Shown here piece after piece: positions 10,296 through 18,021 of a DNA stretch of 64,000 nucleotides. Both the position numbers and the translations under genes were made by a program. The notes below the pieces were generated by a model. The model saw nothing but the letters and a program-made list of their open reading frames with translations. It was not told where the DNA came from and searched no databases. Origin of the DNA: Lachnospiraceae bacterium MD335 (GTDB lineage: Bacteria; Bacillota; Clostridia; Lachnospirales; Lachnospiraceae). How positions within the stretch are numbered: position 1 is the stretch's first letter; each line of letters starts with the position of its first letter. The stretch spans positions 87,110 to 151,109 of the forward strand of contig KE159631.1 of NCBI GenBank assembly GCA_000403335.2. Direction: 5' to 3'.

Positions 10296-10557
10296 AATTG
10301 TTAAAGTCCTCCGTTTTGGTGAGTTTGCTTATGACAATATTATAACGTTTTTGGGGTTTGCTGAAAACAGAAATTGCAAATGTTACAAAAGTGTAAGGTT
10401 GAAAGCAGAGTGGGGTGTTGTCGGATTTAAATACATGAAAGGAGCACCATCATGAGATTTCCTTGTTTATTCCTGCGTATTTGATATGGAAGTACGGTAT
10501 CTGTTATGTTAAAATAAAAATTAAGACAATGCTGTCTATTGGGAAAGGTGATCATAT

Positions 10558-10677
10558 ATGAGTAACATAATTATTTTTGTCGGCATGGTGCTTGTGCGCG
10601 GCGTGAAAGAAAAAGGTGATATTGTCGAAAATGCAGCGTTAAAAGAAGCATTTGAGTTGGGAATGTCCGTTGAGTAG
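10558..10677 (+). CDS. Small 39-residue reading frame, possible remnant
   Basis: ATG with an AAAGGTG site seven bases upstream opens a 39-residue frame beginning MSNIIIFVG and ending FELGMSVE. I do not recognise it. The N-terminus is a short hydrophobic strand and the C-terminus a helix, which could be a remnant of a larger enzyme. It lies 14 bases before the next gene and may only be decayed sequence. Confidence 0.3.
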   Translation: MSNIIIFVGMVLVRGVKEKGDIVENAALKEAFELGMSVE

Positions 10678-10691
10678 GGGGGGTAAGAATT

Positions 10692-10970
10692 ATGAAGTTT
10701 CCATTTGAAGACGCGCCAAACATGGCGACGATTACCTGCTGTCATGTTATCGATCGGGAAAAGCCCATTTTGTACGTTTCCCATGACGCTGACGACGGAA
10801 TGTGGCAGTTCCTTTGCGGGGAAGTGCACGAACTGGAGGACGGGAAAATAGTGTCCCTTTATAAAATTTTTGACATGGATAACACTGTCGGGGCACTGTA
10901 TAAAATGCCTTGCGGATATTGTGCGGAGAGGGCTGCGGTGACGGAGGGCTGGACTATTCGCAAAAAATGA
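10692..10970 (+). CDS. Small conserved cytoplasmic protein, DUF2185-like
   Basis: A 92-residue soluble protein with no signal or membrane segment. It has the pattern ITCCHV, PILYVSHD, GMWQFLCG and MPCGYCAERA, which I recall from a widespread family of small proteins (DUF2185/immunity-like) in Firmicutes and other bacteria; that assignment is tentative. The ATG follows a GGGGGG-rich stretch rather than a canonical site. Neighbours are unrelated small genes, so context gives no function. Confidence 0.6.
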   Translation: MKFPFEDAPNMATITCCHVIDREKPILYVSHDADDGMWQFLCGEVHELEDGKIVSLYKIFDMDNTVGALYKMPCGYCAERAAVTEGWTIRKK

Positions 10971-11147
10971 TGTGTCATGATGTTTCGCAAACTGCATTCG
11001 GCAGATTAAAGAGAAATGAAATCTGATGAACGTCAGGACAATGTTCTAACGCGCAGACAATGAAACAGGAAGCTTGCTGTTTGGCAGGACAAAGGAGCAT
11101 TGACATCTGTGGAAACAAAACGTATTTTTACGAAAAAGAGGTGAGTT

Positions 11148-11648
11148 ATGAAATCACATACCAAACGAAAAAAGCTTAAGATACTCCTTGTAATTCCGAT
11201 TATTTTGATGGAGTTATTTTACGGCTGCATACTTTATTATTTTGCGCTGCTTTCAGGAGTGCCGTTGGACTTTTCTCAAGACTACCGAAAAATTCAAGGA
11301 ATAGAAAATGTCGTATTTTGGAGAAATTGGGATAAGCAGTGTTATCGAAGATGCTTTTGGGGATTGCAAAAAACGGACGATACAGTTTCTGAGGACAAGG
11401 CGTATGTTTCTGACGCATCGCGGGACAGATTGCGGGATTTGGTTGAAATCGAACATGCACTCCAACAATCCGTTTATTCGCCGAATCAGGATTATATTTT
11501 ATATTGCGAAATCGACAATGATTATAACCATTCGGGGACGACGGACGACGAATACTGTTATTACAAAGTATATGAAATGGAAACGGGCAAGGTGATTACG
11601 GTTTTTCAAGGGTATAAGAACTGGTACAATTTGGTTTGGACAGAGTAA
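11148..11648 (+). CDS. Hypothetical single-pass membrane protein
   Basis: A 166-residue protein with a basic N-terminus, one hydrophobic segment (about residues 12-36) and a polar, aromatic-rich extracytoplasmic domain with several acidic Tyr-rich turns. The start follows AAGAGGTGAGTT. I do not recognise the domain. It sits at the edge of a region of decayed genes and is the last intact-looking reading frame before it. Confidence 0.6.
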   Translation: MKSHTKRKKLKILLVIPIILMELFYGCILYYFALLSGVPLDFSQDYRKIQGIENVVFWRNWDKQCYRRCFWGLQKTDDTVSEDKAYVSDASRDRLRDLVEIEHALQQSVYSPNQDYILYCEIDNDYNHSGTTDDEYCYYKVYEMETGKVITVFQGYKNWYNLVWTE

Positions 11649-11664
11649 GAGGGGACGGCGTTAC

Positions 11665-12769
11665 ATGGAAATTAAAGTAAATATCAAACAATTAGGAAAG
11701 CGTAAGGCGTCGGTTGTGCCTGTTTCGTATGACCTGCCTTTGGGGGCGGACGGATTTTTCACGGTTCGGGAATTGATTACGGAATTGGTGAAATCGGGCG
11801 TTGCGCAATATCATGAAAAATTAGAACAGCCGGAATTGTTAAAGTGCCTCACAAAGGAAGAAATCGACGACAAGGCGCAAAGCGGCAAAATTTCGTTCGG
11901 CGCTCCTTCCCGAGGAGTACCGCGCATCATTCTTCTATATTATTGATAAGCTCAACCGGTTTCCGTTTACGTTGGGGTGGCAGCGAAGGACAGTGCGCTC
12001 GGCAGATTATAAATTGTGCATTCGTCAGGCGTTTTCCGTTTTGAAAGCGTTTGATAATTTTGCGTGGAGCAACGCGTCTGTTGAGGATTTCCTCTATAAT
12101 CGGTTGAGCGAGGAAACGGCGGATTATATCCAACACACATGGAGCTACCGTTCCAATTTTAACTACCTCTACGCGGCGGAGATTGACAGGGGCAATCAGA
12201 AGGTTATCGACGCGCTCAAAAACTTGATATGGAGGATTGTCTGAAACGGCTTTTGACCGATAAGAAGGAGGAAAAACGCAGCGGCGGCTTAGATTTACTT
12301 CTGCGGCTCTCAAAGCGGGAGGAAAAGGCGGCGTTTTTTGCGCGTGAAACCGCTTGCGGATTTGGATTTTACAACCCGAATGCAAAAGAAGAAGTTAAGC
12401 TGCCAGCGCCCAGAACAAAGACCTTGCAGCAGTATGTGATACTGCCTGTGGAAAGTATCATTGAAAAGCTGAAAAAACTTGACGCGCTGATTGACGCGCA
12501 CAAAGACGACGAGTACCGGACGGTCGGGGGTGAAACGGAATTAATCGGGAACATGCTTTGTAAAATGAAACAAGGGGCTGAACGGCTGGAAAATTATCCG
12601 CTTGAAGAGGAGTTGCGCGATTTTTACAAAACACAAATCGGCGGCTATGGCGTGCTTTTGCAACTCGAGGCAGTCATGGCTTGGGATGACTGCGATTTGC
12701 TGGAAAACAGCCACCCGTTTTATGAGGCGGTTTTCGGGAAACAGTCGTTTGCGCGAAAGCCGTTTTCTT
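11665..12769 (+). pseudogene. Decayed DUF4132-like gene, N-terminal pieces in two frames
   Basis: Three coding pieces follow each other with frame changes. 11665-11911 encodes the start of a small protein (VNIKQLGKRKASVVPV, LTKEEIDDKAQSGKISFG) of a type I recall encoded next to DUF4132 genes. After a frame change, 11912-12238 encodes LPEEYRASFFYIIDKLNRFP onward, like the N-terminal part of a DUF4132/DUF5724 protein. After a second change, 12229 onward encodes a HEAT-like piece (CLKRLLTDKKEEKRSGG). The intact protein would be several times longer, so large internal deletions are inferred. A matching C-terminal piece is at 16146-16283. The family name is from memory; the frame breaks are visible directly. 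Confidence 0.55.
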
Positions 12770-12912
12770 TGAAATATGCGCCGCAGATTCTTTTACAGGG
12801 TAAGTGACTGGAACAGGCCGGATTCTTCGCAGGGGACAAAATCACCGTGAAATGCCAGTAGGGGCAGCTTATTATTACTAAAAACGAACTATCAGCAGAG
12901 CATGAAAAATAA
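12770..12912 (+). pseudogene. symE: SymE-like toxin remnant
   Basis: The C-terminal part of the preceding frame reads APQILLQGK, then a TGA, then LEQAGFFAGDKITVKCQ, then a TAG, then GQLIITKNELSAEHEK. Reading the TGA as a lost Trp codon gives LLQGKWLEQAGF, the core of SymE-family proteins, which are small AbrB-fold toxins linked to type I toxin-antitoxin loci. Two in-frame stops within about 35 codons make it non-functional. It is fused in frame to the DUF4132-like remnant upstream, so it marks a deletion joint. Confidence 0.6.
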
Positions 12913-12915
12913 ATA

Positions 12916-12943
12916 TAGACAAAGGCCGCTTTTGCAGTATAAT
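12916..12943 (+). promoter_or_regulatory. Promoter of the acetyltransferase gene
   Basis: TAGACA and TATAAT separated by 16 bases, 44 bases before the ATG at 12987. A good match to the housekeeping sigma consensus. Confidence 0.55.
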
Positions 12944-12986
12944 AGAAATGGCAACAAATCGGCCAGTGCGGGAGGAACATTTTAAA

Positions 12987-13496
12987 ATGATTGAAACGGA
13001 GAGCCTGATTCTTGATAAGGCAAAGTTTTCAGATTGGAAGGAAATGTATTGTAATGTCTGGTCACAGCCAGAAAGTGCAAAATATATGGAATGGAATATT
13101 ACTACAAGCGAAGAAAACGCCAAAATAAGAATCATGAAAACCATTGCATTTCAGAAAGAGCATGATACCTATTTGGTTTATGAAAAATCAAGCGGTAAGG
13201 CGATTGGGTTTGCTGGTGTAGAAAAAATCGAACCTTACATCTATCAGGAAGCAGGGATATGTTTGGGGCCGGATTATGTGGGAAAAGGGTTTGGCAAGCA
13301 GATTCTTCAAGGTTTGATACTATACTGCAAAGAAGAATTTAGTGCAAAAGAGTTTATTTATTCAACAAGAGAAGAAAACAGGGCTTCCAATCGGTTAGCA
13401 AAGTCATTAGGTTTTACAGTGATTTCTTCAGTACCTAAAACAGACAGCAAAGATGGACACAGTTATAATCTTTTGCAATATAGATTAAAACTTTAA
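12987..13496 (+). CDS. GNAT acetyltransferase, RimJ/RimL type
   Basis: A 169-residue N-acetyltransferase beginning MIETESLILDK. The family features are the early L-x-L-x-x strand, a GFAGV strand and an acetyl-CoA loop around GKGFGKQILQ. Ribosomal-protein-type or small-molecule acetylation is possible; the substrate is unknown. The ATG at 12987 follows GGAGGAACATTTTAAA; an upstream ATG at 12948 lacks a site and overlaps the promoter. The gene lies inside the composite segment that separates two pieces of a DUF4132-like gene. Confidence 0.85.
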   Translation: MIETESLILDKAKFSDWKEMYCNVWSQPESAKYMEWNITTSEENAKIRIMKTIAFQKEHDTYLVYEKSSGKAIGFAGVEKIEPYIYQEAGICLGPDYVGKGFGKQILQGLILYCKEEFSAKEFIYSTREENRASNRLAKSLGFTVISSVPKTDSKDGHSYNLLQYRLKL

Positions 13497-13552
13497 CTGC
13501 CCATTTAACAGAGCTGAATAGGCAATGAATGAAAAGTGGAAGGAGGGGCAAA

Positions 13553-13765
13553 ATGCCATACATTACAGTTGAAAGCGGTACTTTATCTGATAAGCAAAAG
13601 GAACTGCTGATAAAAAGATTGACAGAAGTATCTTCTGAAATTATGAATGTGCCGCAGGAATTTTTTGTGACTACGATTAAAGAACTGCCGGATAAGAACT
13701 TTGGGATTGGCGGTAAAACGATTGATAAAGTGAAAGCGGAATATATGCAGGCACATCAATCTTAA
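13553..13765 (+). CDS. 4-oxalocrotonate tautomerase family protein
   Basis: A 70-residue tautomerase-superfamily protein. After Met removal the N-terminus would be Pro (MPYITVESG), the catalytic base of this family, which interconverts enol and keto acids as small homo-oligomers. AAGGAGGGGCAAA precedes the ATG. It probably forms a transcription unit with the truncated metallo-hydrolase frame 19 bases downstream. The physiological substrate cannot be predicted. Confidence 0.85.
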   Translation: MPYITVESGTLSDKQKELLIKRLTEVSSEIMNVPQEFFVTTIKELPDKNFGIGGKTIDKVKAEYMQAHQS

Positions 13766-13784
13766 TGGGAAGGGATTGGAGATA

Positions 13785-13979
13785 ATGGATAACTGGTTTA
13801 CAATAGACAAGATTGATAATGAAACCATAATCATAAGCGAGTATCGGCATTGGGAAGAAACCCACTGTTATCTGTTGAATGGAAAAGAGAAAAGCCTGCT
13901 TATTGACACAGGACTGGGGATTTCCAATATATATGATGAAGTCCGTAAACTTACGGATAAACCGATTGCGGCGGTTGCC
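13785..13979 (+). pseudogene. Metallo-beta-lactamase-fold hydrolase, N-terminal fragment
   Basis: Encodes MDNWFTIDKIDNETIIISEY, NCYLLNG-like and LLIDTGLG strands of an MBL-fold hydrolase, then stops short after PIAAVAT, exactly where the metal-binding HxHxDH motif should begin. From about 13977 the sequence belongs to a divergent XRE regulator gene read from the other strand. The missing C-terminal two thirds are not found in the window, so the gene was cut by a rearrangement. It cannot make an active enzyme. Confidence 0.8.
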
Positions 13980-14233
13980 ACACCATCTACATAAATCTCC
14001 GTGTCCGGATGGTTCCTGTTCTCTGTCAGGCAGAGAAGGTAATCCGTTGACACTCCGTAAAACTTTGCCAGCTCCACAAGATTTTTGTGGCTGATTTCCT
14101 TTAGTTCGTCATTCTCATAGCTTCCTAAAGCTGATTTGGAAATCTTTGTAGCCACCGCCAGTTCCTCTGATTTTAAAGGCAGCTCCGTCCTTAAATCCTT
14201 TAACCGCTCCTGAATCGTTATCCCCTGTTTCAT
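13978..14233 (-). pseudogene. XRE-family regulator of a mobile element, C-terminally truncated
   Basis: From the ATG at 14233, with GGAGGGAGCAGGAAGTT upstream, the frame encodes about 85 residues of a helix-turn-helix protein: ERLKDLRTE, then the recognition region ISKSALGSYENDELKEI and the FYGVSTDYLLCLTENRNHPDT motif typical of regulators in Firmicute conjugative and mobilizable elements. The normal C-terminal tail is replaced by antisense metallo-hydrolase sequence at about 13977; the fused frame continues to 13868. The DNA-binding domain is intact and could still repress its own promoter. Confidence 0.7.
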
Positions 14234-14425
14234 AACTTCCTGCTCCCTCCCTGCGGCTAGATTTTGCCGCCATCCCCATTGTACCACATATCATGAACAC
14301 CGAAACACAACAATTTCACAGGGCGTAGTCTGCCCTGTCCGTAATACCAAGGGAGATTTTGGGGCGGCTCTACGGCTGTATTTCCCCTGAAAATCGCCCC
14401 GAAACGATACACAAAAAACCACTAC

Positions 14426-14468
14426 CCGCCCATTCCGGCTGTTACTGCTGAATCGGGCGGTTTTTCTA
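14426..14468 (+). terminator. Hairpin with T-run in the mobile-element remnant
   Basis: CCGCCCATTC pairs with GAATCGGGCGG, followed by TTTTTCT, just before the first rightward gene of the element. A second GC-rich inverted repeat (GGGGCG / CGCCCC) lies at about 14356-14400. Together they may mark a regulatory or transfer-origin region of the former element; that is an inference. Confidence 0.6.
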
Positions 14469-14481
14469 TGAGGGAGGCACT

Positions 14482-14649
14482 ATGCCGAGAATGTCAAAAA
14501 AGCGGAAGAAGGAGCTTGCTTTCTTCCAACGGAAATTTATTTCCGTTTATGACTGGGGACGCAGAAGCTACAATGAACTCTGCCGGAAATGCCAGCATGG
14601 GTGCAAGCAGAGTTTCCAGGCTGTCATTATCGACTGTCCCCGCTACTAA
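14482..14649 (+). CDS. Small Cys-rich protein of mobilizable element
   Basis: A 55-residue basic protein (KKRKKELAFFQRKFISVYD, then NELCRKCQHGCKQSF) with a CxxC-x3-C pattern that may bind zinc. I recall this type of short gene immediately before repA in Lachnospiraceae mobilizable and conjugative elements. GAGGGAGGCACT precedes the ATG. It is followed after 31 bases by the RepA-like gene. Confidence 0.55.
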   Translation: MPRMSKKRKKELAFFQRKFISVYDWGRRSYNELCRKCQHGCKQSFQAVIIDCPRY

Positions 14650-14680
14650 TCCAAACGAGCCAAAAGGAGGACACCACCCA

Positions 14681-15019
14681 ATGAATTGTGAATTTATAAT
14701 AGCCAGTACGCCCCTGCCGCCCTGTATGCCGTTTCCAAAGGCAATGCTCCGGCTTCCGGTCAGCAACACGGCAAAGGCCATGTATGCCTGCCTGCTGGAT
14801 GAAATCCTGACAAGGGGAACCGAGGACAGCAACGGGATTCTGTTCATCCGCTTCCCCGTCATGGAGATAGCGGCGGCACTCTCCCGAAGCTCCCAGACCT
14901 GCAAGCGTTCCCTGAATGAGCTGGAACAGACGGGAATGATTATGCGTGTCCGTCAGAGAATCTGGGAGGTCAGCCACATCTATATCCTGCTCCCCAGGGA
15001 GGACGCTGCACATGAATGA
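14681..15019 (+). CDS. RepA-like replication initiator of mobilizable element, short form
   Basis: A 112-residue protein starting MNCEFIIASTPLPPCMPFPK. It has a winged-helix region (SNTAKAMYACLLDEILTRG, then IAAALSRSSQTCKRSLNEL) resembling the N-terminal domain of RepA/replisome-organiser proteins of Firmicute integrative elements. AAAAGGAGG lies ten bases before the ATG. Family members I recall are often about twice as long, so this may be a short variant or truncated. Its end overlaps the next start by eight bases. Confidence 0.6.
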   Translation: MNCEFIIASTPLPPCMPFPKAMLRLPVSNTAKAMYACLLDEILTRGTEDSNGILFIRFPVMEIAAALSRSSQTCKRSLNELEQTGMIMRVRQRIWEVSHIYILLPREDAAHE

Positions 15020-15260
15020 GAAGCTGGAAAAACTGAATCAGGGGGTTGAAAAGACCGAAGCAAGGCTGCGGCGGGCGCAGCATAAGGAGAAAATGCTGGA
15101 ACACCAGATAAAGACGCTGAACCAGAAGGAACGGACACACCGGCTATGTACCAGAGGGGCAATGCTGGAAAGACATCTCCCCCACCCGGAATCCGTGACG
15201 GATGGGCAGGTCAGCACCATCTTAAAAGTCCTGTTCTGCCAGCTCCCCCTTTGTGGACTT
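15012..15260 (+). pseudogene. DUF3847-like mobilizable-element protein, C-terminus lost
   Basis: Begins MNEKLEKLNQGVEKTEARL with a coiled-coil of charged heptads, then THRLCTRGAMLERHLPHPES, the hallmark of DUF3847 proteins encoded between repA and the relaxase gene in these elements. After TILKVLFCQ the expected C-terminus is replaced by unrelated sequence, and the frame runs on, without a stop, into the separate acetyltransferase gene that starts at 15361. A 286-codon open frame spanning both is therefore a chimera, not a real fusion protein. Confidence 0.6.
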
Positions 15261-15360
15261 GCCGCCCGAAAATCTTTCAGAAAGCCTATTCCATCTAACA
15301 AGTTAAAGCTGTATAATAGTGCTAGCCACAAATCACAATTTGTAAAGGAGAGATATAAGA

Positions 15361-15806
15361 TGTATATCAGAAAAGCAATAATAGATGATTTATCAAGAGT
15401 AGCTGAAATATATGTATTCAATAATAGGATAAATTTTTTCCCTATATTCAAAGATGAAAGTTTTTCTTTTGGGGAGTTGCAAGTTGTTTCATTAGTAGAT
15501 AATTACTTCAAAAAAGATGAAATTATCAAAAACATATATGTATTTGATGATGGATTGGTAAAGGGTTTTATTCAAATGGACGGAACAGAAATTTGTAAAT
15601 TATATGTAGATACGTCTTTTCAAAGTGAGGGAATTGGCAATGAACTAATTGAATTTGCAATTAAAGAACTCCATGCAAATAATTTATGGGCATTAGAAAA
15701 AAATATTAGAGCAATTTCTTTTTACCAAAAGCATGGTTTTCATTTGACAGGTCAGAAAAAGTTGGAAGAAGATACCACCGAATATCTTGTTAAGTTAGAA
15801 AGATAA
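15361..15806 (+). CDS. GNAT acetyltransferase, AT-rich cargo gene
   Basis: A 148-residue N-acetyltransferase beginning MYIRKAIIDDLSRVAEIYV, with the acetyl-CoA-binding turn SEGIGNELIEFA and the C-terminal AISFYQKHGF motif. AAAGGAGAGATATAAG precedes the ATG and TATAAT sits at 15312. It is clearly more AT-rich than the element genes on both sides and separates the DUF3847-like gene from the relaxase piece, which are normally adjacent. This suggests acquisition as cargo. Confidence 0.82.
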
Positions 15807-15851
15807 ATTCCGGTTTGTCGAATTAACAGCCCATCAAAAAACTAAATACCT

Positions 15852-16141
15852 GCCGCCTGCCAAAGTGGCGAAAAGCTGTTCTCTGAATACGACCAAGAGC
15901 AGAAATACTATCCCTACAAGAACGAAGTCACCCACAAAGAAATCATGCTCCCGCCCCATGCACCGCCGGAGTATTCAGACCGCAACACCCTATGGAACTC
16001 TGCCGAAGCACAGGAAAAATAATGGAACTCCCAGCTTGCCCGGAGGTTCGTGCTTGCCATTCCGAGGGAAATCCCGCCGGAACAGTACGCCGACCTTCTC
16101 CGTGACTACTGCCGGGAGTTTTTTGTTTCCAAAGGCATGAT
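15852..16141 (+). pseudogene. MobA/MobL relaxase fragment
   Basis: Encodes QSGEKLFSEYDQEQKYYPYK, then EIMLPPHAPPEYSDRNTLWN and, after an in-frame TAA at about 16021, LARRFVLAIPREIPPEQYAD and FVSKGMI. These match the early part of MobA/MobL relaxases, which nick the transfer origin of mobilizable elements. The N-terminal catalytic Tyr region and everything after FVSKGMI are missing. At about 16142 the frame passes directly into an unrelated C-terminal piece. Confidence 0.7.
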
Positions 16142-16145
16142 TTCG

Positions 16146-16283
16146 GTACATAGTCAGAAGCGGGGAAGGCTGTTTTTGCCGTTTGTGGACGAGGATCCGA
16201 AGACGGCGGAGATTATGTCGAAGATTGTACTCTTGGCGGAGGACGGGAAGATTAAGGATCCGTCGATTTTGGGGCAGATGTAG
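16146..16283 (+). pseudogene. C-terminal piece of the DUF4132-like gene
   Basis: Encodes HSQKRGRLFLPFVDEDPKTA followed by EIMSKIVLLAEDGKIKDPSIL and a natural stop. I recall this as the usual end of DUF4132-type proteins, which would make it the tail of the gene whose head is at 11665. It is fused in frame to the relaxase fragment. If correct, about 3.3 kb of composite mobile DNA lies within the old gene. Confidence 0.5.
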
Positions 16284-16368
16284 AAGGAGTTTTGCTTTTG
16301 TATGCCGTATGGTGCGGTGGATATGGAAACGGGGTATCGGTTTGGGAGAATTAGAAAGGATAATGCAT

Positions 16369-16832
16369 AATGGGACTATTTGAAAATGAAAAGGAAGAGG
16401 AAGAAATCAATACAAGCGGTTGGGAGGTGACAGTCCGCTTGACGGTATCAGCATTTATGGCGGCGGCGCGTATTGGCATTTTGTGACGTATGGTCTGTCC
16501 GAGTTGTATGAGAAAGAAAGCGAGGACGAGGAAATAAGCGGGTATGGAATGGAGTTTACGTTTAAGCTGAAGAAAGAGAACTATGCAGATGAAGAGGCGG
16601 AACTGCAATGTGTCTGCGGAATTTTACAGTCCATTGCACGGATTACGTTTACGCAGGGCGAAGTGTTTAACGCGTATGAGTATGTATACACGGGACGGTG
16701 GATTTTGTGGAATTTATTGGTGTTACGAATGCGGAATTATTGGCGATTCGTGGTGGCGAGCTTGGTGTGGAAGACTTATATCGGAAATTGGGCAGTGATA
16801 TGACGGATTATCATAGGGAGTCGGTTTGTTAA
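16369..16832 (+). pseudogene. SUFU-domain protein with two internal deletions
   Basis: The pieces are MGLFENEKEEEEINTSGW at the ATG 16369, then in another frame GGDSPLDGISIYGGGAYWHF through FNAYEYVYTG, then in a third frame VDFVEFIGVTNAELLAIRGG and a natural stop after DYHRESVC at 16832. The middle piece is a suppressor-of-fused domain, which in bacteria often occurs as an immunity protein. The joints fall at short direct repeats (TTGGGA; possibly ACGGGA), consistent with slippage deletions. No functional protein is possible. Confidence 0.72.
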
Positions 16833-16967
16833 GGGTATTTATATGTAGGGAGGAACCACTGATATCAACAAAAGCACCTTCGCGGAATGAAAACCGATTA
16901 TTTGGGGAGCATAATTATATGTAAAATTTATGCGGAAAACGAACGGAAAATCCACGGAGGAAACGCT

Positions 16968-17513
16968 ATGTACGGAATTGATTTATTAATGAAAGAGCAT
17001 TTGAATATCATTGCCTTCACCGAATATATGAAAAACTGCTGCTGTGCCATTTTGGAGGGCGCGGACGTTGACGCGGCACAATTTATGGAATGTATTGATT
17101 TTGCGCGTTCCTATGCAGACAAGCATCATCATGGGAAAGAGGAACAAATTTTATTTCGCCATATGCTCGACAATCCCAGTTCTGCCACCGAAAAACTGGT
17201 GCGAAACGGAATGCTTGTTGAACACGATTTTGGGCGTTTTCATATCACGGAACTGGAAAACGCCCTCAAACTTTATACGGAATACCCCTGCACGAAAAAC
17301 AAACTAGGCGTTATCACCCATGCTGCTGCCTATGCGGATTTATTGCAGCGGCATATTCAAAAGGAAGACAACGTATGCTACACTTATGCGCAAAGAATGC
17401 TGTCAAACGCCGAGAAAAATCAAATTGACGCCGAGACAAAAGCTTTTGAGGAAGAAGCGGAGCAAAACGGTATTCTCCAAAAATATCTTGCATGGCTGGA
17501 TATGCGCGGTTAA
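16968..17513 (+). CDS. Hemerythrin-domain protein
   Basis: A 181-residue all-helical protein. His and Glu ligands of a hemerythrin-like di-iron site are visible: MKEHLNI near residue 9, DKHHHGKEEQILF near residue 50, MLVEHDFGRFH near residue 82 and LLQRHIQKED near residue 126. Such proteins bind oxygen or protect against oxidative or nitrosative stress in anaerobes. The ATG at 16968 follows CGGAGGAAACGCT; upstream in-frame starts have no site. This is an intact gene within a region of debris. Confidence 0.85.
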   Translation: MYGIDLLMKEHLNIIAFTEYMKNCCCAILEGADVDAAQFMECIDFARSYADKHHHGKEEQILFRHMLDNPSSATEKLVRNGMLVEHDFGRFHITELENALKLYTEYPCTKNKLGVITHAAAYADLLQRHIQKEDNVCYTYAQRMLSNAEKNQIDAETKAFEEEAEQNGILQKYLAWLDMRG

Positions 17514-17522
17514 AGGAATGTT

Positions 17523-17990
17523 TTAGAACGTAATTTCCGCATGAAACGGCGCGCCCTTCGCTATTTTTTCGGGCGAACCCTTTAATTCGTTCATATATTG
17601 CAGACAGTCACAGAGATAGACTTGCACAGTATCCGTGATGCTCCCGTAGGTGGAGAAGACTTCGGCATTATCCCCCTGCGTGTCCAAAATCTGACCATCC
17701 GCGTCGCAGATGACGGTAACGTAATCAGCTTCGTTTGCACCTTCGGGAAAAAGGGGCTGTGCAGTAATTTCGAATGCTGTCTTTTTCACGGAGGCAATGC
17801 CTAGACCGTCGGCGTTTGTCTGATTCATTGTAACTGTTTGCTACCCGTCTTCTGTTCTTGTAATATCCACTGCAAACGCCGTTTTCCGGTCCGCGCTTTG
17901 ATTTTTCCATTCCCGCGATGCCTTAATAGTCAATGCTGACAAGGGATAGAATGTCGTAATCAAACACGTAATCTTCCTGTTTGGTCTTAA
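17523..17990 (-). pseudogene. Decayed gene of unknown family with in-frame stop and frameshift
   Basis: On the minus strand 17940-17523 reads continuously as SALTIKASREWKNQ, TAFAVDITRTEDG, then TAG, QTVTMNQTNADGLGIASVKK and on to AEITF. Upstream of about 17940 the frame shifts, and EDYVFDYDILSL plausibly continues the same protein. One stop and one frameshift are thus visible. An ATG after the stop leaves a 101-residue frame (17828-17523) without a ribosome site. The beta-rich composition suggests a secreted or lipoprotein domain; I do not recognise the family. Confidence 0.55.
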
Positions 17991-18021
17991 TGAAATCAGC
18001 CGGAAAATCCTCCTCGTTTCA

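Noticed and set aside
10453-10485. Ten-codon frame MRFPCLFLRI with a good ribosome site
   Set aside because: Too short to support as a gene without conservation data; could be chance or a leader peptide.
14946-15806. Apparent DUF3847-acetyltransferase fusion protein
   Set aside because: The acetyltransferase has its own ribosome site and start; the continuity is accidental after loss of the DUF3847 end.
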